Source of the DNA: Desulfovibrio sp. Fe33
GTDB taxonomy: Bacteria > Desulfobacterota > Desulfovibrionia > Desulfovibrionales > Desulfovibrionaceae
Assembly: GCF_028532725.1 (NCBI RefSeq)
Contig: NZ_JAQKGU010000003.1
Location: forward strand, 124,001 to 188,000
DNA: 64,000 bases
Reading direction: 5' to 3'
The first letter of the stretch is position 1. Every line of letters starts with the position of its first letter. Position numbers and translations under genes: made by a program. Under the pieces are notes generated by a model, which worked only from the letters and a program-made list of their open reading frames with translations, did not search any database and was not told the origin of the DNA. Shown here one piece after another: positions 26,139 through 34,206 of this stretch.

Positions 26139-27017
26139 GTGTCCAGCAATTCTCCACTGAATGCGATAAATGTATTTGAAGTATCAGCACGATTGGGTAG
26201 CTTTCAAAAAGCCGCAAAAGAGCTGTGCGTAACTCCCGGTGCTGTAAGCAGACAGGTCAAACACCTGGAAGACTACGTAGGGAAGAAGTTATTCAGGCGA
26301 AAATCAAGGCGAATCGAACTCACGACCGCCGGGCGGATGTACTATTCCAAGGTGGGAGTTTCACTGGATGTTCTGCACAAGGCCACCCAGGAAATTCAAT
26401 CTGCGGACGAAAAGGAAATCATTTTGATCGAGACGCCATTGACCTTTGCGATGCACTGGCTCATCCCGCGTCTCGCGGACTTCAAAAAACAATTTCCAAA
26501 GATTGACCTTCGATTGAGAACCAGCTCGGAACCGATACTGGTGCACAGGGAAATCGACCTGTTCATCCGGCGAAGTCCGAATCAGTTTTCAGGCCTTAAG
26601 GGTAAGAAATTCCTTACGGAAAAGTCGCGGCTGGTATGCGCGCCCGAAGTACTTGGAGACTTGCAGTCCTGGTCCGACGAAATGATCTATTCCTTGCCGG
26701 TTATTTCCATGCGTTCCCGACAGGACTTGTGGCCAATGTGGTTCAGGAAAGCGGAATTGAACATGAACTCGGTTGAAAACCAGATTCTCTTGGACAACAC
26801 GGTTCTGGCTATCGAAGCGGCAATCCAAGGACTGGGAATCGCGCTGATTCCGGAACTTTTCTTGACGCAATACATCGACAAAGGAAGCCTTGTTTACATT
26901 CCGAAATCGCAAAAGATTACATCAGGGGCATACTACTACTTGAAATCACCCATGCATGATGAAGATAAAGCGGCCAAATTTCTCAAGTGGATCAAAAATA
27001 CAATAAAAACAGACTGA
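26139..27017 (+). CDS. LysR-family transcriptional regulator (PalR-like)
   Basis: A 292-aa LysR regulator of the GcvA-like group. The N-terminal winged HTH is clear (LNAINVFEVSARLGSFQKAAKELCVTPGAVSRQVKHLEDYVGKKLFRR, residues 7-55). An effector domain from about 90 to 290 includes the GLGIALIPELF segment. The start is GTG. It is divergently transcribed from the phosphonate operon, the usual place for a LysR activator, and the Variovorax phosphonopyruvate hydrolase gene is also under a LysR protein (PalR). The effector would be phosphonoalanine or phosphonopyruvate by inference. Confidence 0.88.
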   Translation: MSSNSPLNAINVFEVSARLGSFQKAAKELCVTPGAVSRQVKHLEDYVGKKLFRRKSRRIELTTAGRMYYSKVGVSLDVLHKATQEIQSADEKEIILIETPLTFAMHWLIPRLADFKKQFPKIDLRLRTSSEPILVHREIDLFIRRSPNQFSGLKGKKFLTEKSRLVCAPEVLGDLQSWSDEMIYSLPVISMRSRQDLWPMWFRKAELNMNSVENQILLDNTVLAIEAAIQGLGIALIPELFLTQYIDKGSLVYIPKSQKITSGAYYYLKSPMHDEDKAAKFLKWIKNTIKTD

Positions 27018-27573
27018 CATTATCAGGCATAAGAAACACACAGCCACAGGAAATCTAAAAAAATCCATCACGAGCAATTCACTCGTTTTTCCCTGCCCCC
27101 CCCATTCGTCCGCCGCGCAATCCATCAGCTTTTGCAAAAACGCCACAGAGTAACGCCGAGTGTCCAACAACAAAGCTCGCAACGCACAACCTCAGGTCGA
27201 CTAAACCCTTCCGGCGACTTGATTTGATATGTAAGAGGACACGAAGATAGAATAAAATTGCGCGTACTTGCGCAGACAAAGATGCGGAAAGGCCGACAGC
27301 TTGGGACAATCCAGCCGAGACTGCTGAGAATCTTTGGTTTGATGGAAGGACGGCAAAAAGAAGGCGGAGGCGAATGTATTTGTACGGTTGTGCCAAGAGG
27401 AAGCCTCATTCGCTCCCTTTCCCCCAAAGGCCGTCCCGACTTACCGGCACAAACAACGCGACCGAAACCAGAGCCCTACATTCAATTCAAAATGAGCCGA
27501 TTCAGAACAAACAATCATATCGCCAAAAAAGAGGAAGGGTTGCAGCTTGTTAGCTGCAACCCTTTTGATTTCG
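27018..27573. other. Intergenic stretch after the LysR gene
   Basis: About 555 bp without a supported gene. A small hairpin with a T run (acgag / ctcgt, 27070-27090) can terminate the LysR transcript. The rest shows no recognised RNA or coding motif. Confidence 0.5.
27525..27564 (-). terminator. Rho-independent terminator after tRNA-Leu
   Basis: A perfect 12-bp stem (aagggttgcagc / gctgcaaccctt, 27535-27546 with 27553-27564) is followed on minus by cctcttttttgg. Confidence 0.88.
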
Positions 27574-27660
27574 TGGTGCCGAGGGGGGGATTCGAACCCC
27601 CACGGAATTTCTTCCACTGCCCCCTCAAGACAGCGTGTCTACCAATTCCACCACCTCGGC
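27574..27660 (-). tRNA. tRNA-Leu (anticodon GAG)
   Basis: On the minus strand the gene begins GCCGAGG and ends CCTCGGC-A-CCA, giving a perfect 7-bp acceptor stem with an encoded CCA. The anticodon stem CTGTC/GGCAG encloses TTGAGGG, so the anticodon is GAG. A long variable arm, as expected for Leu, precedes the GGGGGTTCGAATCCCCC T arm. It lies just downstream of secG, the same order as secG-leuU in E. coli. Confidence 0.96.
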
Positions 27661-27676
27661 ACGATATGCTTTGAGC

Positions 27677-28027
27677 TTATTCGCTCTTGGCGTCGTCGCC
27701 GGTATCCTTGAAAGTGACTCCGGGCTTGGCCGGAGCGGCCGGCGCCTCAGTCTCAGCCGCAGGGATATTCTGCTGCAGCATGATGGAGTCCTGGCTGGAT
27801 ACCTTGTTGCCCGTAAGGACATTGTACCCGAGGGAAGTTACCAGAAAAACCGTTGCAAGTCCAGCGGTTACCTTAACCAGGAGTCCGCCTGCGCCGGTGC
27901 TTCCGAACATTGTGCTGCTCCCGCCGCCGAAGATGACTCCCATCCCCTCGTGACCGGACTGAAGCATTACAGCACCGATCAGAAAGATGCAAGCCAAAAC
28001 ATGGATGACGATGACGATGGTTTCCAC
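27677..28027 (-). CDS. secG: Preprotein translocase subunit SecG
   Basis: A 116-aa membrane protein of the SecYEG translocon. Helix 1 is METIVIVIHVLACIFLIGAVMLQ, followed by the conserved cytoplasmic loop SGHEGMGVIFGGGSSTMFGSTGAGGLL and helix 2 (VTAGLATVFLVTSLGYNVL). An Ala/Pro-rich tail follows. It sits after tpiA in the rimI-pgk-tpiA-secG-tRNA run. Confidence 0.95.
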   Translation of the reverse strand: METIVIVIHVLACIFLIGAVMLQSGHEGMGVIFGGGSSTMFGSTGAGGLLVKVTAGLATVFLVTSLGYNVLTGNKVSSQDSIMLQQNIPAAETEAPAAPAKPGVTFKDTGDDAKSE

Positions 28028-28067
28028 AATTTTTCCCTTTTCTTAAAACTTCTTTCCGCTTACAATA

Positions 28068-28823
28068 TCAAGCCAGTACGATTCGGCTGAAGCTTTCGCC
28101 GTGCAAGCTCGCGCCTCCTACCAACACTCCGTCCACGTTGTCAAGCGCAATAATGTCGCCGCAATTATCCGGCTTGACACTTCCACCATATAAAATCCTA
28201 ATTTCATTAGCTTTTTTCCCAAAGAGAGAAATAAGATTTTTCCGGATAAAAGCATGAGCTTCGACAATTTCAGTCGGCCCCGCCACCTCACCGGTGCCGA
28301 TAGCCCAGACAGGTTCGTAGGCTACCGACAATTGCTCGGGATCAAGGTCCCCGGGAACACCCCCAAGACCTATCCGCAACTGGCGTTCCAGGACTTCATG
28401 CACTCGGCCCGCCCTGCGTTCCTCGATAAGCTCTCCGATGCACAGGATGACCTTCAGCCCACGGGAGAGCCCATAGGCGGTTTTGCGGCCAACACACTCA
28501 TCATCCTCGCCCAGGACGTGCCTACGCTCGGAATGACCGGTCAGGCCGTATGCCGCTCCGACGTCCGCAAGCATGACCGGCGATATCTCTCCGGTAAACG
28601 CCCCTTCATCTTCATAATAATAGTCCTGTCCGCCCGTGGAGAAACCGTCCACCGGGTTCAGGATATCGCTCACCGCCTTGAGTGCCGTGAATGGAGGGAA
28701 GACAAGCACTTCCCTGTCTTCAGGGAGCTTGCTCGCGGCCAGGTCGACCAGATCCCGGGCCGTGGCTTCAGCCTCGCCCCAGGTCTTGTACATCTTCCAA
28801 TTGGCTGCCATCAGCTTCTTCAT
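28068..28823 (-). CDS. tpiA: Triosephosphate isomerase
   Basis: A TIM of about 251 aa interconverting dihydroxyacetone phosphate and glyceraldehyde-3-phosphate. The N-terminal catalytic Asn and Lys are in MAANWKMYKT, the electrophilic His in GLTGHSERRH, the catalytic Glu in VAYEPVWAIGTG, and the phosphate loop in ILYGGSVKPDN and GVLVGGASL. I place the start at MKKLMAANWK (28823), 2 nt after the pgk stop. A longer frame from 28835 would overlap pgk. Confidence 0.96.
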   Translation of the reverse strand: MKKLMAANWKMYKTWGEAEATARDLVDLAASKLPEDREVLVFPPFTALKAVSDILNPVDGFSTGGQDYYYEDEGAFTGEISPVMLADVGAAYGLTGHSERRHVLGEDDECVGRKTAYGLSRGLKVILCIGELIEERRAGRVHEVLERQLRIGLGGVPGDLDPEQLSVAYEPVWAIGTGEVAGPTEIVEAHAFIRKNLISLFGKKANEIRILYGGSVKPDNCGDIIALDNVDGVLVGGASLHGESFSRIVLA

Positions 28824-28825
28824 TA

Positions 28826-30022
28826 TTAAACGCACTCCTTTAAGGCTTTGAAGGCCGGAAGCTCCTTACCTTCAAGAAATTCCAGGAAAGAACCGCCGCC
28901 GGTGGAAATGAAGCTGAATTTATCTTCCAACTTCATCAGATGAACAACGGCATCGGTATCTCCGCCGCCCACAATGGTCAGGGACTTGTCCAGTCCGGCG
29001 ATGGCTTCGCAGACCGCCAGCGAACCGTTCGCGAAGGCGGTGGTCTCGAAAAGCCCCATGGGCCCATTCCATACGACGGTTTTGGCCAGCTTGAGGATGG
29101 AGACGAAGTAGGTGATGGTTTCCGGGCCGATGTCCAGAACTAAGGCGTCCGACGGGATAGTCTTGGCCGAACACACGCCTTCAGCCTGCTTTGCCTTGGG
29201 CGTTTTGGCGTAGAGAAAGTCCACAGGCAGATGCAGCTCCGACCCCATCGACTTGGCTTTGGCCATGATCTCCGCGGCCGCATCCACCAGGTCCGGCTCA
29301 ACCAGCGACTGGCCCACGTCGTATCCCTGAGCCAACAGGAAGGTATTGGCCATGGCCCCGCCGATGATGATGTCGTCCACCTTGCCCAACAGGTTGTTCA
29401 GAATACCCAGCTTGGTGGACACCTTGGCGCCGCCGGAAACGCAGACGTAAGGCCGTTTTGGGGACTTTAACGCTTCGCCGAGATACTCGTACTCACGTTG
29501 CAGCAAAAAGCCGCAGCAGCAGACCTTGGCGTACCTGGGCACATCCACCACCGAAGCATTTTCGCGATGCGCGACTCCAAAGGCGTCGTTCACATACACG
29601 TCGGCCAGGGAAGCCAGCAACTTGCCGAAATCGCCCCGCTCTTCCGGCGTCTTGCCGGTCTCCTCCGGATTGAAACGCAGGTTGTCGAGCATGATGACTT
29701 GCCCAGGCTGGAGGTCGGCGGCCATCTTTACGGCCTGATCGCCGATCCGTCCCGGCACCAGGGGAACGCCCTTGCCGAGCAATTCGCCGGTCCGATTGGC
29801 CACAGGACCAAGGGAAAGCTCGGGCACGACTTTGCCCTTGGGCTTGCCCAGGTGCGCGCAAAGAATGACCGAAGCCCCCTTGTCCAGGGCGTACCGGATG
29901 GTCGGCAGGGCCGCGCGGATGCGGTTGTCGTCGGTGATGACGCCGTCTTCGATCGGAACGTTGAAGTCCACTCTGAAGAGCAATTTTTTCCCTGCGATAT
30001 CCACCTGATCTATAAACAGCAT
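28826..30022 (-). CDS. pgk: Phosphoglycerate kinase
   Basis: A 398-aa PGK. Conserved blocks: LFRVDFNVPIEDG (substrate-binding Asp-Asn), SVILCAHLGKPKG, LDNLRFNPEET, YVNDAFGVAHREN, the hinge region with SGGAKVSTKLGILNNLL (Lys for nucleotide phosphate), NGPMGLFE, and GGGDTDAVV followed by FSFISTGGGSFLEFLEGKELP. It catalyses ATP formation from 1,3-bisphosphoglycerate. It lies in a run with tpiA, as is common. Confidence 0.97.
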   Translation of the reverse strand: MLFIDQVDIAGKKLLFRVDFNVPIEDGVITDDNRIRAALPTIRYALDKGASVILCAHLGKPKGKVVPELSLGPVANRTGELLGKGVPLVPGRIGDQAVKMAADLQPGQVIMLDNLRFNPEETGKTPEERGDFGKLLASLADVYVNDAFGVAHRENASVVDVPRYAKVCCCGFLLQREYEYLGEALKSPKRPYVCVSGGAKVSTKLGILNNLLGKVDDIIIGGAMANTFLLAQGYDVGQSLVEPDLVDAAAEIMAKAKSMGSELHLPVDFLYAKTPKAKQAEGVCSAKTIPSDALVLDIGPETITYFVSILKLAKTVVWNGPMGLFETTAFANGSLAVCEAIAGLDKSLTIVGGGDTDAVVHLMKLEDKFSFISTGGGSFLEFLEGKELPAFKALKECV

Positions 30023-30033
30023 ACGTCAAATCC

Positions 30034-30489
30034 TCACGCTTCGTTGTTTTGAAAGTCGTACCGGAACAACAGTGCGTCTTCCCTGGTGTCCGGGTAATAT
30101 TTCTTCCTTACGCCAATCTTCTTGTATCCGAACTTGCGGTATAAAGCCAAGGCCGGATCATTGGAGACCTTTACATCCAAAAAACTCTTGGTAATGCCGC
30201 TTTGGCTGCAAATTTCAAAACTCCTGGCCAGAAGGGCTTCGCCGAGCCCCTGCCGTCTGAAATCAGGATGCACGGCCAGATTCAGAATTTCCATCTCGTC
30301 GGCAATAAGGGAAAAGGCCATGTATCCGGCGAGAACACCGTCCCGACGCACGCCGATCACCTTGAAGGCTCCCGCCTCCAGGCCAAGCAGAAACTGCTCC
30401 CTGGTCCAGTGGTAGTCGAAGCAAAGCGCCTCAAGCTCGATGAGATCGCCGACGTCCGGCTCCCCCAATTCGACGACTTCGTCTTTCAT
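30034..30489 (-). CDS. rimI: Ribosomal-protein-alanine N-acetyltransferase (GNAT)
   Basis: A GNAT acetyltransferase of about 151 aa. The acetyl-CoA binding motif A is seen in LNLAVHPDFRRQGLGEALLARSFEIC, and the tail LDVKVSNDPALALYRKFGYKKIGVRKKYYPDTREDALLFRYDF is typical of RimI (S18 N-terminal acetylation). I use the internal ATG (MKDEVVELGEPD) as start; the frame is open to 30561, but that part has no family-like sequence. It is first in the pgk-tpiA-secG run. Closely related GNATs with other protein targets cannot be excluded. Confidence 0.82.
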   Translation of the reverse strand: MKDEVVELGEPDVGDLIELEALCFDYHWTREQFLLGLEAGAFKVIGVRRDGVLAGYMAFSLIADEMEILNLAVHPDFRRQGLGEALLARSFEICSQSGITKSFLDVKVSNDPALALYRKFGYKKIGVRKKYYPDTREDALLFRYDFQNNEA

Positions 30490-30575
30490 GGCCTCTCCGT
30501 GCCCATATGGGGCTGGATATGTTGAAACATTGCGTGTATACAGGGTTTGAAAGCAAAACAAAAGAGCACACGGAT

Positions 30576-31112
30576 ATGATCTCTCCCCAAGACTCCCTCG
30601 AACAAGACGCGGACCATCTGGTCGAAGTCATCGACAAGGACAACCGCCCGCTGGCCGTGCTTTCCAAGCGCAGCGTACACCGGCAGTTGCTGATGCACCG
30701 CTCCGTCCAGGTGCTCGTTTTCAACCCCGAAAAAAAAATCTTCCTGCAAAAGCGCAACCAGAACAAACTGTTCTTCCCAGGCAGATGGGACATCTCCGCC
30801 CGCACTCATCCCAGGGCCGGTGAATCCGCGTTCGATGCCGCCGTGCGTGCTCTCAGGGAAGAGTTGAACCTGGAGATCGAACATCCTCAGTTGGTCAAAG
30901 AGCTGCCCGCCGGACCGGAAACGGGTTTTGAGCACGTTTCCCTGTTCGAGGTGACCAGAAACATCTTGCCGGTTGTTCCCAATGAGGATTCGGCATCGGA
31001 AGGATTCTACTACTCTCCGGAGGAACTGACCTGCCTGGTCAAGGAATTCCGGGAGCTGCTCACGCCGAACCTCGTGATTCTCTGGGAATCCGGCCTGCTC
31101 GTACCGGCCTAA
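30576..31112 (+). CDS. NUDIX hydrolase (IPP-isomerase-like group)
   Basis: A NUDIX protein of about 178 aa. The Nudix box is recognisable in ARTHPRAGESAFDAAVRALREELNLE (GX5EX7REUXEEXGU with substitutions). The N-terminal EVIDKDNRPLAVLSKRSVHRQLLMHRSVQVLVFNPEKKIFLQKRNQNKLFFPGRWD is the pattern of the YfcD/Idi-like group. It may hydrolyse a nucleoside-diphosphate derivative or act as isopentenyl-diphosphate isomerase; the Cys and Glu of true type I Idi are not obvious. The start is uncertain (an in-frame ATG also occurs at 30507). Convergent with suhB, overlapping it by 4 nt. Confidence 0.8.
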   Translation: MISPQDSLEQDADHLVEVIDKDNRPLAVLSKRSVHRQLLMHRSVQVLVFNPEKKIFLQKRNQNKLFFPGRWDISARTHPRAGESAFDAAVRALREELNLEIEHPQLVKELPAGPETGFEHVSLFEVTRNILPVVPNEDSASEGFYYSPEELTCLVKEFRELLTPNLVILWESGLLVPA

Positions 31113-31903
31113 CTCCCGGCGATAAGTCCGCTCACCTTTCCGTGAATTCGGCCGTTGGTGGCCAGGATGCAGGACGATCCGAAAGCATACGGCCTGGAGG
31201 CATCATACTCACTCACCATGCCGCCCGCCTCTCGGACTAGCAGCATCCCCGCAGCCGTATCCCACGGATTGAGGGCGCGCTCGTAAAAGCCATCCAGCCG
31301 TCCGCAGGCGACATATGCCAGATCCACGGCCGCGGCACCCGCCCGGCGAATGCCCTGGGTCAAAGGCAGCAGCGTACGAAGGTTCTTCAGAATGTCTTCG
31401 AGGTGCGTCTCAATATCGTAGGGAAAACCGGTGGCCAAGAGGCATTGCTCAAGATCGCCCTCACCGGTCACGCTGATGGGTGCGCCGTTCAAGAAAGCGC
31501 CCCGCCCTTCCATTGCGGTGAACCGTTCATCCATGAGCGGCATGTTGACCATGCCGAGAACCACCCGATCACGACGCCACAAGGCGATGGAGTTGGCCAC
31601 GAACGGAAGTCCGTGAGCGAAATTCGTGGTCCCGTCCACCGGATCAATGATCCAGGTCAATTCTCCAAGGTCGGTATCCTTGGCCGTCTCCTCGGCCAGA
31701 AAATCAGAACCGGGCAGAAGTGCGGCCAATTCATCCTTGAGCATGGTCTCCACGGCCATGTCGGTCTCGGTGACCAGGTCGATGCGGCCCTTGTGCCTGA
31801 TCTTCCGAGTCCGGCCCGCGCCTTCCCGCACTATTTCACCGGCCCTGTCCGCAACGAGCTCAAGCCCTTGCATAACGCGCGCGACATCGAAATCACCCGT
31901 CAT
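31109..31903 (-). CDS. suhB: Inositol-1-monophosphatase family protein
   Basis: A 264-aa Mg-dependent, Li-sensitive-type phosphatase. Metal ligands are in FLAEETAKDT (Glu), WIIDPVDGTTNFAHGLPF (DPxDGTxN) and NPWDTAAGMLLVREAGG (WDxAAG). It probably dephosphorylates inositol-1-phosphate or a related sugar phosphate. SuhB can also act in transcription antitermination in other bacteria, which cannot be judged here. A terminator separates it from the gene upstream. Confidence 0.9.
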   Translation of the reverse strand: MTGDFDVARVMQGLELVADRAGEIVREGAGRTRKIRHKGRIDLVTETDMAVETMLKDELAALLPGSDFLAEETAKDTDLGELTWIIDPVDGTTNFAHGLPFVANSIALWRRDRVVLGMVNMPLMDERFTAMEGRGAFLNGAPISVTGEGDLEQCLLATGFPYDIETHLEDILKNLRTLLPLTQGIRRAGAAAVDLAYVACGRLDGFYERALNPWDTAAGMLLVREAGGMVSEYDASRPYAFGSSCILATNGRIHGKVSGLIAGS

Positions 31904-31917
31904 ATATACCTCTTCTC

Positions 31918-31950
31918 AAGAAAAAGGGCGGTCAACCGGCCGCCCTGCTT
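31918..31950 (-). terminator. Terminator after the DUF6485 gene
   Basis: The minus strand reads agggcgg...ccgccct followed by tttttc, a GC-rich stem with a T run between the DUF6485 gene and suhB. Confidence 0.75.
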
Positions 31951-31971
31951 TAATATCCCGGTAGCGCGGGT

Positions 31972-32175
31972 TCAGGACCTGCGCTGAATGAAAAATTCCA
32001 AGGACCTGTTGAAGGTTTTTTCCTCTTCCTTGGTGAAGTAGCAGGCAGGGAGCTCCCCCCTCTGCCGATGGTAGTGCAGACATTCGCAACAAATGCCGTG
32101 CCTGTCACAGTTATGGGTGCAAGTACAATATTGCTCGTTGATTTTCGATCGCGGGCATTGATCCTTCTTTTTCAT
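31972..32175 (-). CDS. DUF6485 family small cysteine-rich protein
   Basis: A 67-aa protein with nine or so cysteines and histidines in the pattern CPRSK...YCTCTHNCDRHGICCECLHYHRQRGELPACYF. This layout is that of the DUF6485 family found in anaerobes and is probably a metal or Fe-S binding module. The start at 32175 has a GAGGGG Shine-Dalgarno about 6 nt upstream; a longer frame to 32193 lacks one. Monocistronic. Confidence 0.85.
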   Translation of the reverse strand: MKKKDQCPRSKINEQYCTCTHNCDRHGICCECLHYHRQRGELPACYFTKEEEKTFNRSLEFFIQRRS

Positions 32176-32373
32176 GACAACCCCTCTGGTCACGCAGATG
32201 TGCGGTACGATTGATGCTCAAAAGCTTTGTCACAGTAGCCAACAGCAGGCAGAGAGTCAATTATTCAGGCCAATTGTTTCATCCCGGCCGGGCTGACCCG
32301 CATGAGCGCCCGGCGTGCCGCCAGGAAGCGTTTAACGCGATAAGAATACGCTAATCATTGTATTTCAGGGCAG

Positions 32374-34185
32374 ATGAGTATAAAGATATGTGATGATCAC
32401 ATGAGGCTGAACGCCTCTGCTCTTTTGACTCGACCCGGACTGCTTCCGATGTGGAAAAAAGCATTCAGCCAGGCGCCTGGCTACAAAAGACAAGGGAAAA
32501 AGAAGTCCCGCATCAGGCTCGAAACCCTTGAGGAGTTCAAGGAGTTCATCGATTACGAGCACATCAAGCACTGCCTGCTGAGACCCTATTTCGAAGAGCA
32601 GGACTACCCCCTTGTTGAGGCGCGGGAGCTGCTGCCCTCCTTCGAAGTCGATCTCTATGAGCACAAGAACCTGCCCGGGTTCTCCATGGTTGCCTTCGAA
32701 CGGCAGCTCAACTCCTTCCAGGAAATTTTTCAGTTCGACGCCCTGCATTCTCCGTCCGACTGGAAAGAAATGATGGTCCAGGACTCCTGTTCAGTGGAAG
32801 AAAACGTCCGGGCCACCAACATCCGCACCTTTCTGAGCCGCCTTCCCAAGCGTTACCATCCGGACTTTCAAGGCAAATTGGAATCCCGGGATATTTGCAG
32901 CATCCGCCACTACGACAAGATGCTGCCTTTTCTTCTGCAATTGGAACGGGCTCACGTCCTGGCGCTGAACTCCGCCGGGGAATTTACGCTGCAAGGAGTA
33001 TACGCCTCTCTGCCGTCCAACCTGGACAGCGAGCTCAAGCAATTCGGGCTGAAGATCGGCAAATTCAAGCCGGGCAACAATCTGCTCTACGAATGCAACC
33101 GCCTGTTCGTCTACCAGTTCATGATGGAATTGTACGGCTTTCCCATCGTCTCGGAACGGCGCACTTCTTCGGCCATGTTCGCCATCCGCCTGCTGCGCCA
33201 GCATGAACGATTCATCGTGCGCGTGCTGGGCCAGAGCGACCGGACCATTACCACTCTTATGTCCCCCCCCAAGGGAACGCCGAGACGGTCCACGAAATAC
33301 CCCAGGGTGGAAAAGATCGCCTTGGTCCAGGTCAACGAGAACCAGAAGGAACTGGCAGAAGTCCTTAAGGACCAGGGATTCTTCGTCGACCCTAAAAAAC
33401 GGGTGGTCATTCTCAGGGTCACCTACCAGCAACACGACTACAACCCCAAGAACGTGCGTGAAGACCGCGCCCTGTCCGTGTTCAAGCAGGAAATCATCCA
33501 TCCCGTGACCGGGCGTACCATCGAGGGCCTGAACATCATTCAGAACGTGCGCAACATGCTCCTGCGCCTGAACGACATCGTACGGGGCGAATACCGCATT
33601 CCCGTAAACTACAAGCGCCAGGAACTCCTCGAAAACACCGAAACGCACGAGAACCGCCTCAAGGTCCTGTTCGTCTGGCTTTCCAAGCATATGCACCGTA
33701 TCGTCGATTACTCCGACGACTACTACGCCCAGTTGGTCCGCGTCCTGGACGCCTATCTGCTGGCCCCGGACAACTACGACGTTTTCAACGAATACCATGA
33801 CCTGCACCAGGAAGTCTGGTCCCGGTACGGGCAGATTCAGCAAGCAAGAAAAATCAGGGTCCTTGAAGATCTGCGCTGTCGCAAGTACAAGGGTGAGACC
33901 ATTTCATACAAGTGTATGCTGGAACTGATGACCGAGATCCTAAACGATCTCAAATTTGAAATCGTCAACTATTTCGACAAGCTTGTGGTTAAAATATTGA
34001 TCATAGGCAATGACGTTGTCTCCGACCCATACCTTTTGCGCAAGTACGTGCATCGGGAGGACAAGGACCTCTCGCCCTATGGGCGGGACATCAAGAAACT
34101 GTACCAACAGCTGGTCATGCTGCTCGATGAGTTCCGTTCCATCCGGAAGTCCCGCATATCGAGCCAGGCCGGTTCGGGACAATAG
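32374..34185 (+). CDS. Uncharacterised 603-aa protein
   Basis: I do not recognise this protein. It is 603 aa, soluble, charged and predicted mostly helical, with no signal peptide or membrane segment. The C-terminal third (HENRLKVLFVWLSKHMHRIVDYSDDYYAQLVRVLDAYL, and RYGQIQQARKIRVLEDLR) is a helical bundle. The middle has IALVQVNENQKELAEVLKDQGFFV, which may be a small alpha/beta domain. Base composition and codon use match the backbone, so it is not a recent import. It lies 21 nt before gcvT and may be co-transcribed. The start is uncertain: ATGs at 32374, 32401 and 32449 are all possible and none has a strong Shine-Dalgarno. Confidence 0.75.
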   Translation: MSIKICDDHMRLNASALLTRPGLLPMWKKAFSQAPGYKRQGKKKSRIRLETLEEFKEFIDYEHIKHCLLRPYFEEQDYPLVEARELLPSFEVDLYEHKNLPGFSMVAFERQLNSFQEIFQFDALHSPSDWKEMMVQDSCSVEENVRATNIRTFLSRLPKRYHPDFQGKLESRDICSIRHYDKMLPFLLQLERAHVLALNSAGEFTLQGVYASLPSNLDSELKQFGLKIGKFKPGNNLLYECNRLFVYQFMMELYGFPIVSERRTSSAMFAIRLLRQHERFIVRVLGQSDRTITTLMSPPKGTPRRSTKYPRVEKIALVQVNENQKELAEVLKDQGFFVDPKKRVVILRVTYQQHDYNPKNVREDRALSVFKQEIIHPVTGRTIEGLNIIQNVRNMLLRLNDIVRGEYRIPVNYKRQELLENTETHENRLKVLFVWLSKHMHRIVDYSDDYYAQLVRVLDAYLLAPDNYDVFNEYHDLHQEVWSRYGQIQQARKIRVLEDLRCRKYKGETISYKCMLELMTEILNDLKFEIVNYFDKLVVKILIIGNDVVSDPYLLRKYVHREDKDLSPYGRDIKKLYQQLVMLLDEFRSIRKSRISSQAGSGQ

Positions 34186-34206
34186 CAACACCCCAAGGAG
34201 CATACA

